64,000 nt of DNA from Leptothrix sp. (in: b-proteobacteria) (GTDB lineage Bacteria; Pseudomonadota; Gammaproteobacteria; Burkholderiales; Burkholderiaceae_C), in NCBI GenBank assembly GCA_013822685.1, contig PNKV01000016.1, forward strand, positions 62,001 to 126,000, written 5' to 3'. The position numbers and the translations under genes were made by a program. Under the pieces are notes generated by a model. The model ran no database searches. It saw only the letters and a program-made list of their open reading frames with translations, and had not been told where the DNA came from. Positions within the stretch are counted from its first letter, which is position 1, and every line of letters starts with the position of its first letter. Shown here in pieces: positions 47,099 through 58,173 of the stretch.

Positions 47099-48763
47099 AT
47101 GTTCAGCAATTTCAAAATCGGAGTCCGGCTGATCGCTGGCTTTCTGCTCGTCGCAGGCATCAGCTTGATCGTGGGCCTGATCGGCATCTCCAATGCCAGC
47201 AAGATCAACGCCATGGCGGACAACATGTACGCCCGCGAACTGATGGGCCTGTCGTACATCAAGGAAGCCAACATCAACCTGGTCTACATTGGCCGCGCGC
47301 GTGGCAACTTCCTGCTGGCCCACTCGCAAGAAGAGCGTGAGAGGCACCAGGCTGCGATGGCGAAGTACAGCACCGCCACCAAGGACTTCGTTGAGAAGGC
47401 TCGCCCCTTGTTCTACACCGAAAAGGGCAAGGGCATCTTCGCCACGTTCGACGCCACTTGGACCGAATACCAGCGCGACATGCAGAAGGCCCTGACCATG
47501 GCATCGGCCAAGAAGATGCAGGACCGTGATGAGGAACTGCAGACCGCGTTGAACACTGCGCGCGCCCACGCCGACAAGCTTGACAACATGCTGAGCGAGT
47601 TGACCGCGATGAAGGAAGGCAACGCCAAAGAAGCCTCAGACGAAACCACCAGACTGTACGAGAGCAGCCGTGCTTTGATGATTGGTGTCATCGCCGGTGG
47701 CGTGCTGATCGGCGTTGCATTGGGCTTCTTCATCAGCCGCAGCGTGACCAAGCCGCTGGACAAAGCCGTTGAGGTTGCCAACAGCCTGGCCGATGGCGAC
47801 CTGACGGTGGTTATTGATGCCAAGGGCAAGGACGAAACGGCCCAACTGCTGCAAGCCATGCAGAACATGGTTCAGAAGCTGTCGCAGGTGGTGGCCGAAG
47901 TGAACAGCGGTGCCGAAGCCTTGGCTGGCGCGTCTGAAGAAGTCAGTGCCACGGCGCAGGCCTTGTCCCAGGCCTCCAGTGAGCAGGCCGCCGGCGTTGA
48001 GGAAACCAGCGCATCGATCGAGCAGATGACCGCTTCGATCTCTCAGAACACCGAGAACGCCAAAGTGACCGACGGAATCGCCACCAAGGCATCGTCCGAA
48101 GCCACTGAAGGCGGCGAAGCGGTCAAGGCCACCGTGGCGGCCATGAAGCAAATCGCTCAGAAGATTGTCATCATCGATGACATCGCCTACCAGACCAATT
48201 TGCTGGCCCTGAACGCCGCCATTGAGGCGGCCCGTGCAGGCGAGCATGGCAAGGGCTTTGCGGTGGTGGCCGCCGAAGTGCGCAAGCTGGCTGAGCGCAG
48301 CCAGATTGCCGCGCAAGAAATCGGCTCGGTCGCCAGCTCCAGCGTCGAACTGGCCGAAACGGCAGGCCGCTTGCTGGACCAGATGGTGCCCAACATCAAG
48401 AAGACTTCGGACCTGGTCCAGGAGATCACCGCCGCATCTGAGGAGCAATCTTCGGGCGTTAGCCAAATCAATGCCGCTGTGGGTCAGCTCAGCGAGACCA
48501 CACAGCAAAACGCGTCCAGCTCGGAAGAACTGGCCGCGACTGCGGAAGAAATGAGCGGCCAGGCAGAGCAGCTGCAACAGGCGATGTCCTTCTTCAAGCT
48601 GGCCGGCAACGGTGCGCTGATACACAGCGCGGTACCCGCGCCACGGCAGGCGGCCAAGCCAAGAATGCCCGTCAAAAAGGCCATGGGAAGCCCCCGAAAA
48701 AGCAGCCAACTGGCGTTCGCGCATGCCGACTCTGCCGACGAGGCCCAGTTCTCTCCCTTCTAA
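47099..48763 (+). CDS. Methyl-accepting chemotaxis protein, 4HB-type sensor
   Basis: 554 residues. Membrane segments at about 10-32 and 198-220 bracket a periplasmic helical ligand domain of the 4HB_MCP kind; HAMP follows (about 220-270), then the signalling domain (about 258-500) with the tip [21 protein letters not shown]. The hairpin is seven residues shorter on each side than E. coli Tsr in a hand alignment. The final ~50 residues are a basic/Pro-rich linker ending QFSPF. Very similar in its signalling half to the other MCP at 49359. Confidence 0.95.
   Translation: MFSNFKIGVRLIAGFLLVAGISLIVGLIGISNASKINAMADNMYARELMGLSYIKEANINLVYIGRARGNFLLAHSQEERERHQAAMAKYSTATKDFVEKARPLFYTEKGKGIFATFDATWTEYQRDMQKALTMASAKKMQDRDEELQTALNTARAHADKLDNMLSELTAMKEGNAKEASDETTRLYESSRALMIGVIAGGVLIGVALGFFISRSVTKPLDKAVEVANSLADGDLTVVIDAKGKDETAQLLQAMQNMVQKLSQVVAEVNSGAEALAGASEEVSATAQALSQASSEQAAGVEETSASIEQMTASISQNTENAKVTDGIATKASSEATEGGEAVKATVAAMKQIAQKIVIIDDIAYQTNLLALNAAIEAARAGEHGKGFAVVAAEVRKLAERSQIAAQEIGSVASSSVELAETAGRLLDQMVPNIKKTSDLVQEITAASEEQSSGVSQINAAVGQLSETTQQNASSSEELAATAEEMSGQAEQLQQAMSFFKLAGNGALIHSAVPAPRQAAKPRMPVKKAMGSPRKSSQLAFAHADSADEAQFSPF
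47872..48600 (+). repeat. Duplicated MCP signalling-domain DNA, copy 1 (copy 2 at 50413-51140)
   Basis: The two stretches encode nearly the same amino-acid sequence and differ mostly at third codon positions, with about 85% identity by eye. The upstream sensor halves are unrelated. The pattern fits gene duplication with domain replacement, or gene conversion of the signalling half. Confidence 0.8.
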
Positions 48764-48772
48764 GGACCCGAC

Positions 48773-49327
48773 ATGACTGCCCTGACTTCAAACTCAAAAT
48801 CCGGGTCACCGTCGGCCTTGGCCATCGGCTCGCAAGACCCAACGCAATACCTGACCTTCATGCTGGCCGGCGAAGTCTTCGCCCTGGGCATCTTGGCGGT
48901 CAAGGAGATCATCGAATACCACAGCCTGACGGTGGTACCGATGATGCCCGACTGCGTTCGTGGTGTGATCAACCTGCGCGGCGCCGTGGTGCCGGTGATG
49001 GACCTGCTGGCCCGCTTTGGTCGCGCCTCGTCCGAGGTGACCAAGCGCACCTGCATCGTCATCGTGGAGGTGCAAACCGCCGAGCAGGAAAGCCAGGTCA
49101 TCGGCGTGATCGTCGATGCCGTCAACGAAGTGCTGGACATCGCACCCTCCGACATCGAGCCGGCACCGGCGTTTGGCGCCCGCATCCGCACCGATTTCAT
49201 CCAGGGCATGGGCAAGGTCAAAGGCAAGTTCGTCATCTTGCTGGATGCCGACCATGTCCTGTCGATGGACGAGATCACCCAGCTCGCTCAAACGCCCGCA
49301 CAAGCCAGCGCCTTGGCGTTGAACTGA
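48773..49327 (+). CDS. cheW: Chemotaxis coupling protein CheW
   Basis: 184 residues, SH3-like CheW fold: YLTFMLAGEVFALGILAVKEIIEY, PDCVRGVINLRGAVVPVMDL and IQGMGKVKGKFVILLD. A ~20-residue Ser/Gly-rich N-terminal extension and a short C-terminal Ala-rich tail are extra. Encoded between two MCP genes, 9 nt after the first. Confidence 0.95.
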   Translation: MTALTSNSKSGSPSALAIGSQDPTQYLTFMLAGEVFALGILAVKEIIEYHSLTVVPMMPDCVRGVINLRGAVVPVMDLLARFGRASSEVTKRTCIVIVEVQTAEQESQVIGVIVDAVNEVLDIAPSDIEPAPAFGARIRTDFIQGMGKVKGKFVILLDADHVLSMDEITQLAQTPAQASALALN

Positions 49328-49358
49328 TCCAGAACCGACCACCCCGAGAGACACGACC

Positions 49359-51308
49359 ATGACTTGGTTCTTGCGCATGAAGCTGGCCCACAAGCTGCTG
49401 ATCACTTTCCTGACCTGCTCGTTCCTGACGGCCGCCGTCGGGGTGTACGGCCTGATGCGGATATCGGACCTGGGCAGAATGCTCAGTGCTACTTATGACA
49501 ACAACGTGGTCTGCCTGGAGCAAATCTCGGAAGCAGCCCTCAAGCTGTCATCGCACGCGCGAACCTATGTTCGGCTCACTGCAACCAAGAATCCTGATGA
49601 AGCCAAGGCTACCATGGCGCGTGGCAAGACCTACATCGATGGCTACAACAAGTCGATCCAGGCTTACCGGGGCAGCGTGCTCAGCGCCAAGGAGCAAACG
49701 CTGCTCAAGGAACTGGACGCCCAGCTGCCGGTCTACCTGGCTGAAAACGAGAAGGTGGCCCAACTGGCATTGAGCGGCAAGCTGGCCGAGGCCAGCGAGC
49801 TCAGCAACGGCGAAACCCGCAAGATCACCCGTGCGATGGAAGAAACCTTGACGGCGATCATTGAAGAGCTCGGCGCCCAAGCCAAGGCCACCAATGAGCT
49901 GGCCACAGCCGAGGTGTCTTCCGCCAAGCAGGTGACCTTGTCGGTGGTGGCCGTGTCCGTGGTGCTCGCCATCGGACTGGGTTTGATGGTCACGCGCATC
50001 ATCAGCCGGCAACTGGGTGGTGAGCCCGACTATGCCGCGGCCTTGCTGACCAAGGTGGCCAACGGCGACTTGTCGACCGAGGTGATCATTCGCCACAACG
50101 ACGACAGCAGCATGTTGTTCGCAGTCAAGCAGATGGTGGCCCGCCTCAAGCAAGTGATCGACGGCCAGCGCAATGTGGTCGAAGCCGCCAACCGCGGCAA
50201 CTTCGAAGCACGCATCGAGCTGGCTGGCCTGCAAGGCTTTCAAAAGGAAATGGGTGAAGGCCTGAACCAGCTGGTCACCACCACGGGCACCAGCATCAAT
50301 GACGTGGTGCGCGTGATGAGCGCCGTCTCGCAAGGTGATCTGACCCAGGCCATCGACAAGCCCTATCAAGGCGCCTTCGGTGAGATGAAGGAGTACGTCA
50401 ACAACACGGTGGACAAGCTGTCGCAGGTGGTGACCGAGGTCAACGCTGGGGCCGAATCCTTGGCAGGTGCCTCTGAAGAGCTGAGCTCTACCGCTCAGTC
50501 GTTGTCGCAATCGGCCAGCGAGCAAGCTGCCGGCGTGGAAGAGACCAGCGCGTCGATCGAACAGATGACCGCGTCCATTTCGCAAAACACCGAGAACGCC
50601 AAAGTGACCGATGGCATGGCCACGAAGGCCGCTGGCGAAGCCACGGAAGGTGGCGAAGCGGTCAAGGCCACCGTGGCCGCCATGAAGCAGATCGCGCAGA
50701 AGATCGGCATCATCGACGACATTGCCTATCAGACCAATCTGCTGGCCTTGAACGCCGCCATCGAAGCCGCGCGTGCTGGCGAGCACGGCAAGGGCTTTGC
50801 CGTGGTGGCCGCCGAAGTGCGCAAACTGGCCGAACGCAGCCAGGTGGCCGCGCAAGAAATCGGCACCGTGGCCAGCTCCAGCGTCGAGTTGGCCGAGAAG
50901 GCCGGCAAGCTGCTGGACGAAATGGTGCCCAACATCCGCAAGACATCGGACCTGGTGCAAGAGATCACCGCCGCCTCGGAAGAGCAATCATCGGGCGTCA
51001 GCCAGATCAACTCGGCGGTGGGCCAATTGAGCCAGACCACGCAGCAAAACGCCTCCAGCTCGGAAGAGCTGGCCGCCACGGCCGAAGAAATGAGCAGCCA
51101 GGCAGAGCAACTGCAGCAGACGATGTCCTTCTTCAAGCTGGCCACGGACGGTGATCATGTCTCCACCACCGCCGCCTCGCGCAAGCTGGTGGCCACAGCA
51201 CGTGCCAAGAAGCCTGCCAAACAGACTTTTAGCAGACCCACGGCAACGCGGGCAGCGGCCTATGAGGGCGTTGATGCGCCAGACGAGTCCAACTTCTCCA
51301 GGTTCTGA
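49359..51308 (+). CDS. Methyl-accepting chemotaxis protein with multiple HAMP-like segments
   Basis: 649 residues. Membrane segments at about 10-30 and 187-210; periplasmic helical sensor domain between them, similar in size to a 4HB domain. Two to three HAMP-like units follow (about 215-350; GDLSTEVI, GNFEARIE and GDLTQAIDK mark successive units), then the signalling domain 352-594, highly similar to that of the 554-residue MCP. Ends with a basic linker and NFSRF. Both MCP genes bracket cheW. Confidence 0.95.
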   Translation: MTWFLRMKLAHKLLITFLTCSFLTAAVGVYGLMRISDLGRMLSATYDNNVVCLEQISEAALKLSSHARTYVRLTATKNPDEAKATMARGKTYIDGYNKSIQAYRGSVLSAKEQTLLKELDAQLPVYLAENEKVAQLALSGKLAEASELSNGETRKITRAMEETLTAIIEELGAQAKATNELATAEVSSAKQVTLSVVAVSVVLAIGLGLMVTRIISRQLGGEPDYAAALLTKVANGDLSTEVIIRHNDDSSMLFAVKQMVARLKQVIDGQRNVVEAANRGNFEARIELAGLQGFQKEMGEGLNQLVTTTGTSINDVVRVMSAVSQGDLTQAIDKPYQGAFGEMKEYVNNTVDKLSQVVTEVNAGAESLAGASEELSSTAQSLSQSASEQAAGVEETSASIEQMTASISQNTENAKVTDGMATKAAGEATEGGEAVKATVAAMKQIAQKIGIIDDIAYQTNLLALNAAIEAARAGEHGKGFAVVAAEVRKLAERSQVAAQEIGTVASSSVELAEKAGKLLDEMVPNIRKTSDLVQEITAASEEQSSGVSQINSAVGQLSQTTQQNASSSEELAATAEEMSSQAEQLQQTMSFFKLATDGDHVSTTAASRKLVATARAKKPAKQTFSRPTATRAAAYEGVDAPDESNFSRF

Positions 51309-51326
51309 GGTCAACGGCGCTCATCG

Positions 51327-52124
51327 ATGAACACGATCACCGACCAGGAATTCAACCGCTTCCAGCGCTTCATCTACGAGGCAGCCGGCATCACCATGGC
51401 CTCGTCCAAGAAGGCACTTGTCTCGGGCCGCTTGGCCAAGCGCTTGCAGGCCCGCCAGCTCAAGAGCTACACGGATTACTTCAACCTGCTGTCCAGCGGG
51501 CAGGCCAAGGACGAGGTGCAAACCGCCATTGACCTGCTGACCACCAACGAGACGTATTTCTTCCGCGAGCCCAAGCACTTCGAGCTCTTGAAATCACTGG
51601 CCCAAGCCCACAAGCCCGGCCAGTCGTTCCGCGTCTGGAGCGCCGCCAGCTCTACCGGCGAAGAGGCCTACAGCATGGCCATGGTGCTGGCCGACACTTT
51701 GGGCAGCAACCCCTGGGAGATCCTGGGCTCGGACATCAGCACCCGGGTACTGCAGCGCGCTCGCGCGGGGCATTTCCCGATGGAGCGGGCACGCAACATC
51801 CCACAGCCCTACCTCAAGCGCTACTGCCTGAAGGGCTTCGACGAGCAGGAAGGCACCATGCTGGTCGAGAAGTCCTTGCGCCAGCGCATCCGCTTCATTC
51901 AGGCCAACCTGAACGAGCCCTTGCCGCAACTGGGCCAGTTTGACGTGATCTTTCTGCGCAACGTCATGATCTATTTCAATGGCGACACCAAGCGCCAGGT
52001 CGTGGCCAGGGTGATCTCGATGCTCAAGCCGGGCGGGTACTTCTGCATCGGCCACTCGGAAAGCCTCAACGACATCAGCGACGCCTTGCTGACCGTGGCG
52101 CCTTCGATCTACCGCAAGCCGTGA
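51327..52124 (+). CDS. cheR: Chemotaxis protein methyltransferase CheR
   Basis: 265 residues. SAM-dependent methylation of MCP glutamates. N-terminal helical domain with FIYEAAGITMASSKKALVSGRL; SAM site VWSAASSTGEEAYSMAMVL; FDVIFLRNVMIYFN motif and GYFCIGHSESL. Starts 18 nt after the MCP stop; its last four bases overlap the cheD start (GTGA). Confidence 0.96.
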   Translation: MNTITDQEFNRFQRFIYEAAGITMASSKKALVSGRLAKRLQARQLKSYTDYFNLLSSGQAKDEVQTAIDLLTTNETYFFREPKHFELLKSLAQAHKPGQSFRVWSAASSTGEEAYSMAMVLADTLGSNPWEILGSDISTRVLQRARAGHFPMERARNIPQPYLKRYCLKGFDEQEGTMLVEKSLRQRIRFIQANLNEPLPQLGQFDVIFLRNVMIYFNGDTKRQVVARVISMLKPGGYFCIGHSESLNDISDALLTVAPSIYRKP

Positions 52125-52615
52125 AATCGCCAGACCAGGTTATTGTCTTCTTGAAACCTGGCGAATACTTCGTGGGCGACGCTCGTCACCGAATCCGGAC
52201 CCTGCTGGGCTCGTGCGTGTCGATCACCTTGTGGCATCCTCTGCAGCGCATTGGCGCCATGTCGCACTTCCTGCTGTCAGAGCGGTCGGGCAAAGTCGGG
52301 GCGCCCCTGGATGCCCGTTATGGCAAGGAGGCACTCGGGCTGATGATGCTGGAGCTGACCACACATGGCGTTGACACCAAGGCCTGCCAAGCCAAGATTT
52401 TTGGTGGCGGCGACATGTTCCCCAAGCAAAGTGGCATGGCCAACGCCTCGCACGTGGGGCGCAAGAATGGCGAGGCGGCACACCGTCTGCTGGAGGCGCA
52501 AGGCATCAGCGTCATTTCAGAGAGCTTATTTGGACAAGGCCACCGCAGAATCCTCTTTGACGTGAGCAGTGGGCACGTCTGGTCACGGCAAGTCAAACCG
52601 GTCGATGCCACTTGA
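52121..52615 (+). CDS. cheD: Chemoreceptor glutamine deamidase CheD
   Basis: 164 residues from a GTG start that overlaps the cheR stop. Deamidates receptor glutamines. Catalytic Cys32 in TLLGSCVSITL and His49 in GAMSHFLL; KIFGGGDMF is a further family motif. Its presence, with cheB and no cheZ or cheC in the window, is usual in beta-proteobacterial chemosensory clusters. Confidence 0.95.
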   Translation: MKSPDQVIVFLKPGEYFVGDARHRIRTLLGSCVSITLWHPLQRIGAMSHFLLSERSGKVGAPLDARYGKEALGLMMLELTTHGVDTKACQAKIFGGGDMFPKQSGMANASHVGRKNGEAAHRLLEAQGISVISESLFGQGHRRILFDVSSGHVWSRQVKPVDAT

Positions 52616-52640
52616 GCACTGACAGAGAAAGCGCTTAGAC

Positions 52641-53717
52641 ATGAAATCCATCCAAGTCATGGTGGTTGATGATTCAGCGGTGGTTCGGCAGGTGCTGTCC
52701 GCCGTGCTGAACGCTGCCCCCGGCGTCGAGGTGTGCTGCGCCGTGGCCGACCCGCTGCTGGCCATTGAGCGCCTGAAGACCAGTTGGCCCGACGTGATCG
52801 TGCTGGACGTGGAAATGCCCCGCATGGACGGCATCACCTTCTTGAAGAAGATCATGAGCGAGCGCCCCACGCCCGTGGTGATCTGCTCAACGCTGACCGA
52901 GAAAGGCGCCAAGACCACCATGGAGGCCCTGGCGGCAGGCGCCGTGTCGATCATCACCAAGCCCAAGCTGGGCTTGAAGCAGTTCATCGTCGACACCTCG
53001 GACGACCTGGTCAGCGCAGTCAAGGCCGCGTCCAAGGCCAATGTGCGCCGTTTGGCCATGCGGTCAGAGACGCCCGTGGCGGTGCCCCAGGCCAAGAACA
53101 CCGCCGACGTCATCCTGAGCGCGGCCAGCCCCAAGGCCATGGTGCAGACCACCGAGCGCGTGGTGGCCATTGGCACCTCCACGGGGGGCACTCAGGCGCT
53201 GGAAGAAGTGCTCACCGCCCTGCCCCGCGTGTGCCCAGGCATCGTCATCGTGCAGCACATGCCCGAGAAATTCACCGCGGCCTTCGCGGCGCGCCTGGAC
53301 AGCATTTGCCAGATCCGCGTCAAAGAGGCGCAGAACAATGACCGCGTGGTGCCTGGCCAGGCCCTGATCGCGCCGGGCGGCAAGCACATGGTGCTCAAAC
53401 GCAGCGGCGCCCAGTATTTTGTCGAGGTGCTGGATGGCCCCTTGGTCAACCGGCACCGCCCCTCCGTGGATGTGCTGTTCAGGTCGGTGGCCAAATCGGC
53501 CGGGGCCAATGCCTTGGGCTTGATCATGACCGGCATGGGCGACGATGGCGCCGCTGGCATGCTCGAGATGAAGAACGCTGGCGCCCGCACCGTGGCCCAG
53601 GACGAAGAGACCTGCGTGGTCTATGGCATGCCCAAAGAGGCAGTCAAACGCGGCGCCGTGGACAAGATCCTGCCCATCGGCGTGCTGCACCGCGAGATCA
53701 TCCAGCACGGCAACTGA
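52641..53717 (+). CDS. cheB: Protein-glutamate methylesterase CheB
   Basis: 358 residues. N-terminal receiver (Asp56 in [13 protein letters not shown]), linker, then the methylesterase domain with [10 protein letters not shown] (catalytic Ser), QHMPEKFT (His) and TGMGDDGA (Asp). Last gene of the chemosensory operon; no clear terminator follows. Confidence 0.96.
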   Translation: MKSIQVMVVDDSAVVRQVLSAVLNAAPGVEVCCAVADPLLAIERLKTSWPDVIVLDVEMPRMDGITFLKKIMSERPTPVVICSTLTEKGAKTTMEALAAGAVSIITKPKLGLKQFIVDTSDDLVSAVKAASKANVRRLAMRSETPVAVPQAKNTADVILSAASPKAMVQTTERVVAIGTSTGGTQALEEVLTALPRVCPGIVIVQHMPEKFTAAFAARLDSICQIRVKEAQNNDRVVPGQALIAPGGKHMVLKRSGAQYFVEVLDGPLVNRHRPSVDVLFRSVAKSAGANALGLIMTGMGDDGAAGMLEMKNAGARTVAQDEETCVVYGMPKEAVKRGAVDKILPIGVLHREIIQHGN

Positions 53718-53781
53718 CCGCCCCCTGCATTGAAGGGTGATTTTGACGAGGCTATGCTGGCTCCTTGCCTGAGGAGACCGC

Positions 53782-55173
<1,392 letters not shown>

Positions 55174-55201
55174 GGGCTCGCTCTTTGAAGTCCGATAGGA
55201 T

Positions 55202-55228
55202 GCGGGTTTCGGGACACCACCCGCTTTT
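55202..55228 (+). terminator. Weak possible terminator after fumC
   Basis: GCGGGT and ACCCGC arms with an 11-base loop, followed by TTTT. The stem is short and the loop large, and it lies 18 nt before the next start, so an attenuator is an alternative. Confidence 0.35.
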
Positions 55229-55245
55229 CACACCAGGACCCACCC

Positions 55246-56199
55246 ATGGCCGGCAGCAGCCTACTCGCCCTCATTGACGACATCGCCACCATCCTTGATG
55301 ACGTGGCCGTACTGACCAAGGTGGCCGCCAAGAAAACTTCGGGCGTGCTGGGCGATGACCTCGCCCTGAACGCCCAGCAGGTGTCCGGTGTGCAGGCGGA
55401 CCGCGAATTGCCCGTGGTCTGGGCTGTGGCCAAGGGTTCTGCCCGCAACAAGGCCATCCTGGTGCCAGCCGCCTTGGCCATCAGCGCCTTCGCCCCTTGG
55501 GCGGTGACACCCTTGCTCATGGTCGGCGGCCTGTTCCTGTGCTTTGAGGGCTTCGAAAAAGTGGCCCACAAGGTGATGCACAACGCCGCCGAGGACGAGG
55601 CGCACCACCAAGACCTGGTCAAAGCCCTGGCCAATCCAGCGGTGGACCTGGTGGCCTATGAAAAGGACAAGATCTCGGGCGCCGTGCGCACCGATTTCAT
55701 CCTGTCGGCCGAAATCATCGCCATCACCTTGGGCACGGTGGCCGACAAAGCCTTCACCACCCAGTTGTCCGTGCTCGTGGGCATCGCCATCATCATGACC
55801 GTGGGCGTTTATGGCCTGGTGGCGGCCATCGTCAAATTGGACGATGGGGGCCTGTACCTGACCCGCACCGCGGGCCCTGGCTCACTGGGCCAGGTTCAGA
55901 AAAGCGTGGGCAAGGTCATCGTGAACTCGGCGCCCTACCTGATGCGCCTGCTCACCATTGCCGGCACCATCGCCATGTTCCTGGTGGGCGGCGGCATCCT
56001 GACCCATGGCATCCCGGCCGCACATGACTGGATCCACCACTTGTCGGAAAGCGCCGGCGGCATCCCGGGCATTGGTGGCACGCTCAAGGTGCTTACCCCA
56101 ACCCTGATCGACGCGGTTGTGGGCATTGTTGCCGGAGGCCTGACATTGGTGGGCGTGACTTTATTCCAACGCCTCAAAGGTGGGGCCAAGCCTGCCTAA
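55246..56199 (+). CDS. DUF808 family inner-membrane protein (YedI-like)
   Basis: 317 residues. The family opening SSLLALIDDIATILDDVAVLTKVAAKKTSGVLGDD is unmistakable. About five to six membrane segments follow (for example ILVPAALAISAFAPWAVTPL and TVLVGIAIIMTVGVYGL). Function unknown throughout the family. The middle DEAHHQDLVKAL segment is a charged loop. Confidence 0.92.
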   Translation: MAGSSLLALIDDIATILDDVAVLTKVAAKKTSGVLGDDLALNAQQVSGVQADRELPVVWAVAKGSARNKAILVPAALAISAFAPWAVTPLLMVGGLFLCFEGFEKVAHKVMHNAAEDEAHHQDLVKALANPAVDLVAYEKDKISGAVRTDFILSAEIIAITLGTVADKAFTTQLSVLVGIAIIMTVGVYGLVAAIVKLDDGGLYLTRTAGPGSLGQVQKSVGKVIVNSAPYLMRLLTIAGTIAMFLVGGGILTHGIPAAHDWIHHLSESAGGIPGIGGTLKVLTPTLIDAVVGIVAGGLTLVGVTLFQRLKGGAKPA

Positions 56200-56229
56200 A
56201 ATCGGGGATCAACAACATCCGCATTGTTC

Positions 56230-56568
56230 ATGAACCGCACTCGCACCCTCTTGGCCATCACTCTGGCTTTGTCCGCCGCCGCCTGCACCAGCCTTGAGCC
56301 CAACGTCGAAATGGTGCCAGTCACCGGCTATGACCTGGTCGACAAGAGCAAGATCGACACGGTGGTTTACGACAAGGACTATGCGGAATGCGCGGCCATT
56401 GCCAACCAGGACATCAACAGCGTGGGCAAGACCGCCTCCAAGGTGGTGGGCACGGCCGCTGACCGGGTGTCGATGGGCTTGGTCGGCCGCAAAGCCGCTA
56501 ACGACGCTGACCGCATGACCGTGCTCAAGCGCTGCTTGACGGGCCGCGGCTACAACATCCTGCGCTGA
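56230..56568 (+). CDS. Small lipoprotein with glycine-zipper-like segment
   Basis: 112 residues. Signal peptide NRTRTLLAITLALSAAAC with a lipobox Cys at residue 19. The rest has two cysteines (ECAAI, KRCLTGRGY) and a VGTAADRVSMGLVGRKAA stretch with small residues. Similar short lipoproteins are common near cell-envelope genes; no function is assigned. ATG 56230 is used; a TTG two codons earlier belongs to the open frame. Confidence 0.82.
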   Translation: MNRTRTLLAITLALSAAACTSLEPNVEMVPVTGYDLVDKSKIDTVVYDKDYAECAAIANQDINSVGKTASKVVGTAADRVSMGLVGRKAANDADRMTVLKRCLTGRGYNILR

Positions 56569-56589
56569 AAAATCCGTGGGCCGGCGGGC

Positions 56590-57525
56590 TCACAGATCCC
56601 GCTGCTGGACCAGGCCCGCGCGCGGGGCGAAACGATCGATGGCGGTGAGCTGTTCGATCTCGATCCGCGCCGCACGCCGGCCATACACCGACACCTTGAG
56701 CCAGGTGCACTCGGCTTCCAGCAACTCGGCATCGTTGGCGCTGGTGTGCCAGACCTTGCGCTCGGCATCCCAGCGGTAACCACGCGCCTTCAAGGCGTCT
56801 TTCGAATCAAACGGCGAGCCTGTGGCCATCACCTTGTAGCTGGTGGTCTGGCCTGCGTTCAGCAGGGCTTTCAAACCTGTGTGCCCTGATTTGGGCAAGG
56901 GCTGGCTCAGCACGGCGAGCAAAGCGTGGCAGTCCATCTCGGCGCGGTGGGCGTCGTAAAACAAGCCTAGCTCGGCCGCCAGAAATTCAAGCTTGGCAGA
57001 ACCACGGCCCTGCTCGCTCCAGTCAATCTCGGCCAGAGAACAGGCCCAAGGCAGTGCCGCGAAAGCGGGCAGCCGGCCTTCCACAAAGGCGCGGTCAAAG
57101 CGGGCGTTGTGCGCAATCACCAGCGACACGCCCTCCAGTAAAGTGGCAATGCGCTCTTCGTTCAGGCGCTGGCCCTTGACCATGTCATCCGTGATGCCGG
57201 TGACGCGCAAGGCGGCTTCGGGAATGGGCATCCCGGGGTCTTCCAGTTCGTCGTAGACCTCAAGCACGCGGATGGGCAGGCCGGCTTCCAGGTCCACCTC
57301 CACCAGCAGCAGGGCCAACTCGATGATCTTGTCCTTGCGCCAATCCAGGCCCGTGGTCTCGGTGTCCAGGATCAGCACCTTGGCCTTGGCGCCAGTGGCC
57401 TTGTGACCGAACGCCTTGCGCGGCACGAGGCGGCGCAGCACGCGGTAGTCGGGGTGCGCTTCCAGCACCTTGGCCAGGGCCTCAGGCGTGTCGAAAGACG
57501 GATCAAGCAAAGCGGTGTCGTTCAT
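56590..57525 (-). CDS. DnaQ-like 3'-5' exonuclease (DEDDh)
   Basis: 311 residues. Exonuclease motifs: ExoI LILDTETTGLDWRKDKIIE, ExoII VIAHNARFDRAF, ExoIII HRAEMDCHALL. The first ~45 residues and the C-terminal ~90 residues (GSPFDSKDALKARGYRWDAERKVW, a small conserved module) are extra to the catalytic core. It could act in DNA repair or RNA turnover. Two bases separate it from the upstream HD gene, so the two are one unit. Confidence 0.9.
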   Translation of the reverse strand: MNDTALLDPSFDTPEALAKVLEAHPDYRVLRRLVPRKAFGHKATGAKAKVLILDTETTGLDWRKDKIIELALLLVEVDLEAGLPIRVLEVYDELEDPGMPIPEAALRVTGITDDMVKGQRLNEERIATLLEGVSLVIAHNARFDRAFVEGRLPAFAALPWACSLAEIDWSEQGRGSAKLEFLAAELGLFYDAHRAEMDCHALLAVLSQPLPKSGHTGLKALLNAGQTTSYKVMATGSPFDSKDALKARGYRWDAERKVWHTSANDAELLEAECTWLKVSVYGRRAARIEIEQLTAIDRFAPRAGLVQQRDL

Positions 57526-57527
57526 GG

Positions 57528-58121
57528 TCAGTCGCCACGCATCAGCGAATCGAGCGTCAGTTCAAACGCGGGGCCAAAGTGGTCCAGAAAATAGCGAACC
57601 TCAGGGATCATGTGCTGGTCGATCTTGCCTTTGATCTGCTGGGCGGCCTGCTCGAACTCGGTGTTGCCGTAGCGCAGCTCGGCACGGCACTTCAGCCACG
57701 CGGCGAGGCGGTCAGCGGCTTTGACCAGTTGGGCGTGGTCGTCGGGCCACTGCTCGTGATCGACCACCTCGCGCAGGGCGGGCTGGATGACGGGGGGCAG
57801 CAGGGCCAGCATTTCCTGGCTGACTTCATGCTCCAAGTGGGCGGTGGCCTGGCGCATGGCGGGCGAATACTTCACCGGCGTGGGCAAGTCGCCCGTGATG
57901 GCTTCGGTCGCATCGTGGAACAAGGCGCGTGTGGCCACGGCGTTGGGGTCGATGGACACGCCCAGCACATCACGGCGGACCACCGCCAGCGCGTGGGCCA
58001 GCACGGCCACTTCCCAGCTGTGCTGGGCCACATCTTCTTCAACGGCGTTGCGCATCAAGCCCCAGCGCTTGATGAAGCGCAGGCGGGCCAGGTGGGCATA
58101 AAAAGGACTGGTATCGGGCAT
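57528..58121 (-). CDS. HD-domain 5'-nucleotidase (YfbR-like)
   Basis: 197 residues, near E. coli YfbR (199), a 5'-deoxynucleotidase. Motifs: RLRFIKRWGLMRNAVEEDVAQHSWEV, HD pair in ALFHDATEAITGDLPTPVKY, and KAADRLAAWLKC. The start at 58121 gives the family start; 27 upstream residues are rejected. Cotranscribed with the exonuclease gene, and divergent from the DUF3592 gene 52 bp away. Confidence 0.93.
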   Translation of the reverse strand: MPDTSPFYAHLARLRFIKRWGLMRNAVEEDVAQHSWEVAVLAHALAVVRRDVLGVSIDPNAVATRALFHDATEAITGDLPTPVKYSPAMRQATAHLEHEVSQEMLALLPPVIQPALREVVDHEQWPDDHAQLVKAADRLAAWLKCRAELRYGNTEFEQAAQQIKGKIDQHMIPEVRYFLDHFGPAFELTLDSLMRGD

Positions 58122-58173
58122 GCTGGGAATATATCGCCATTGTCCTGGCGCGCCTTTGCGGCAAACTAAGGCC

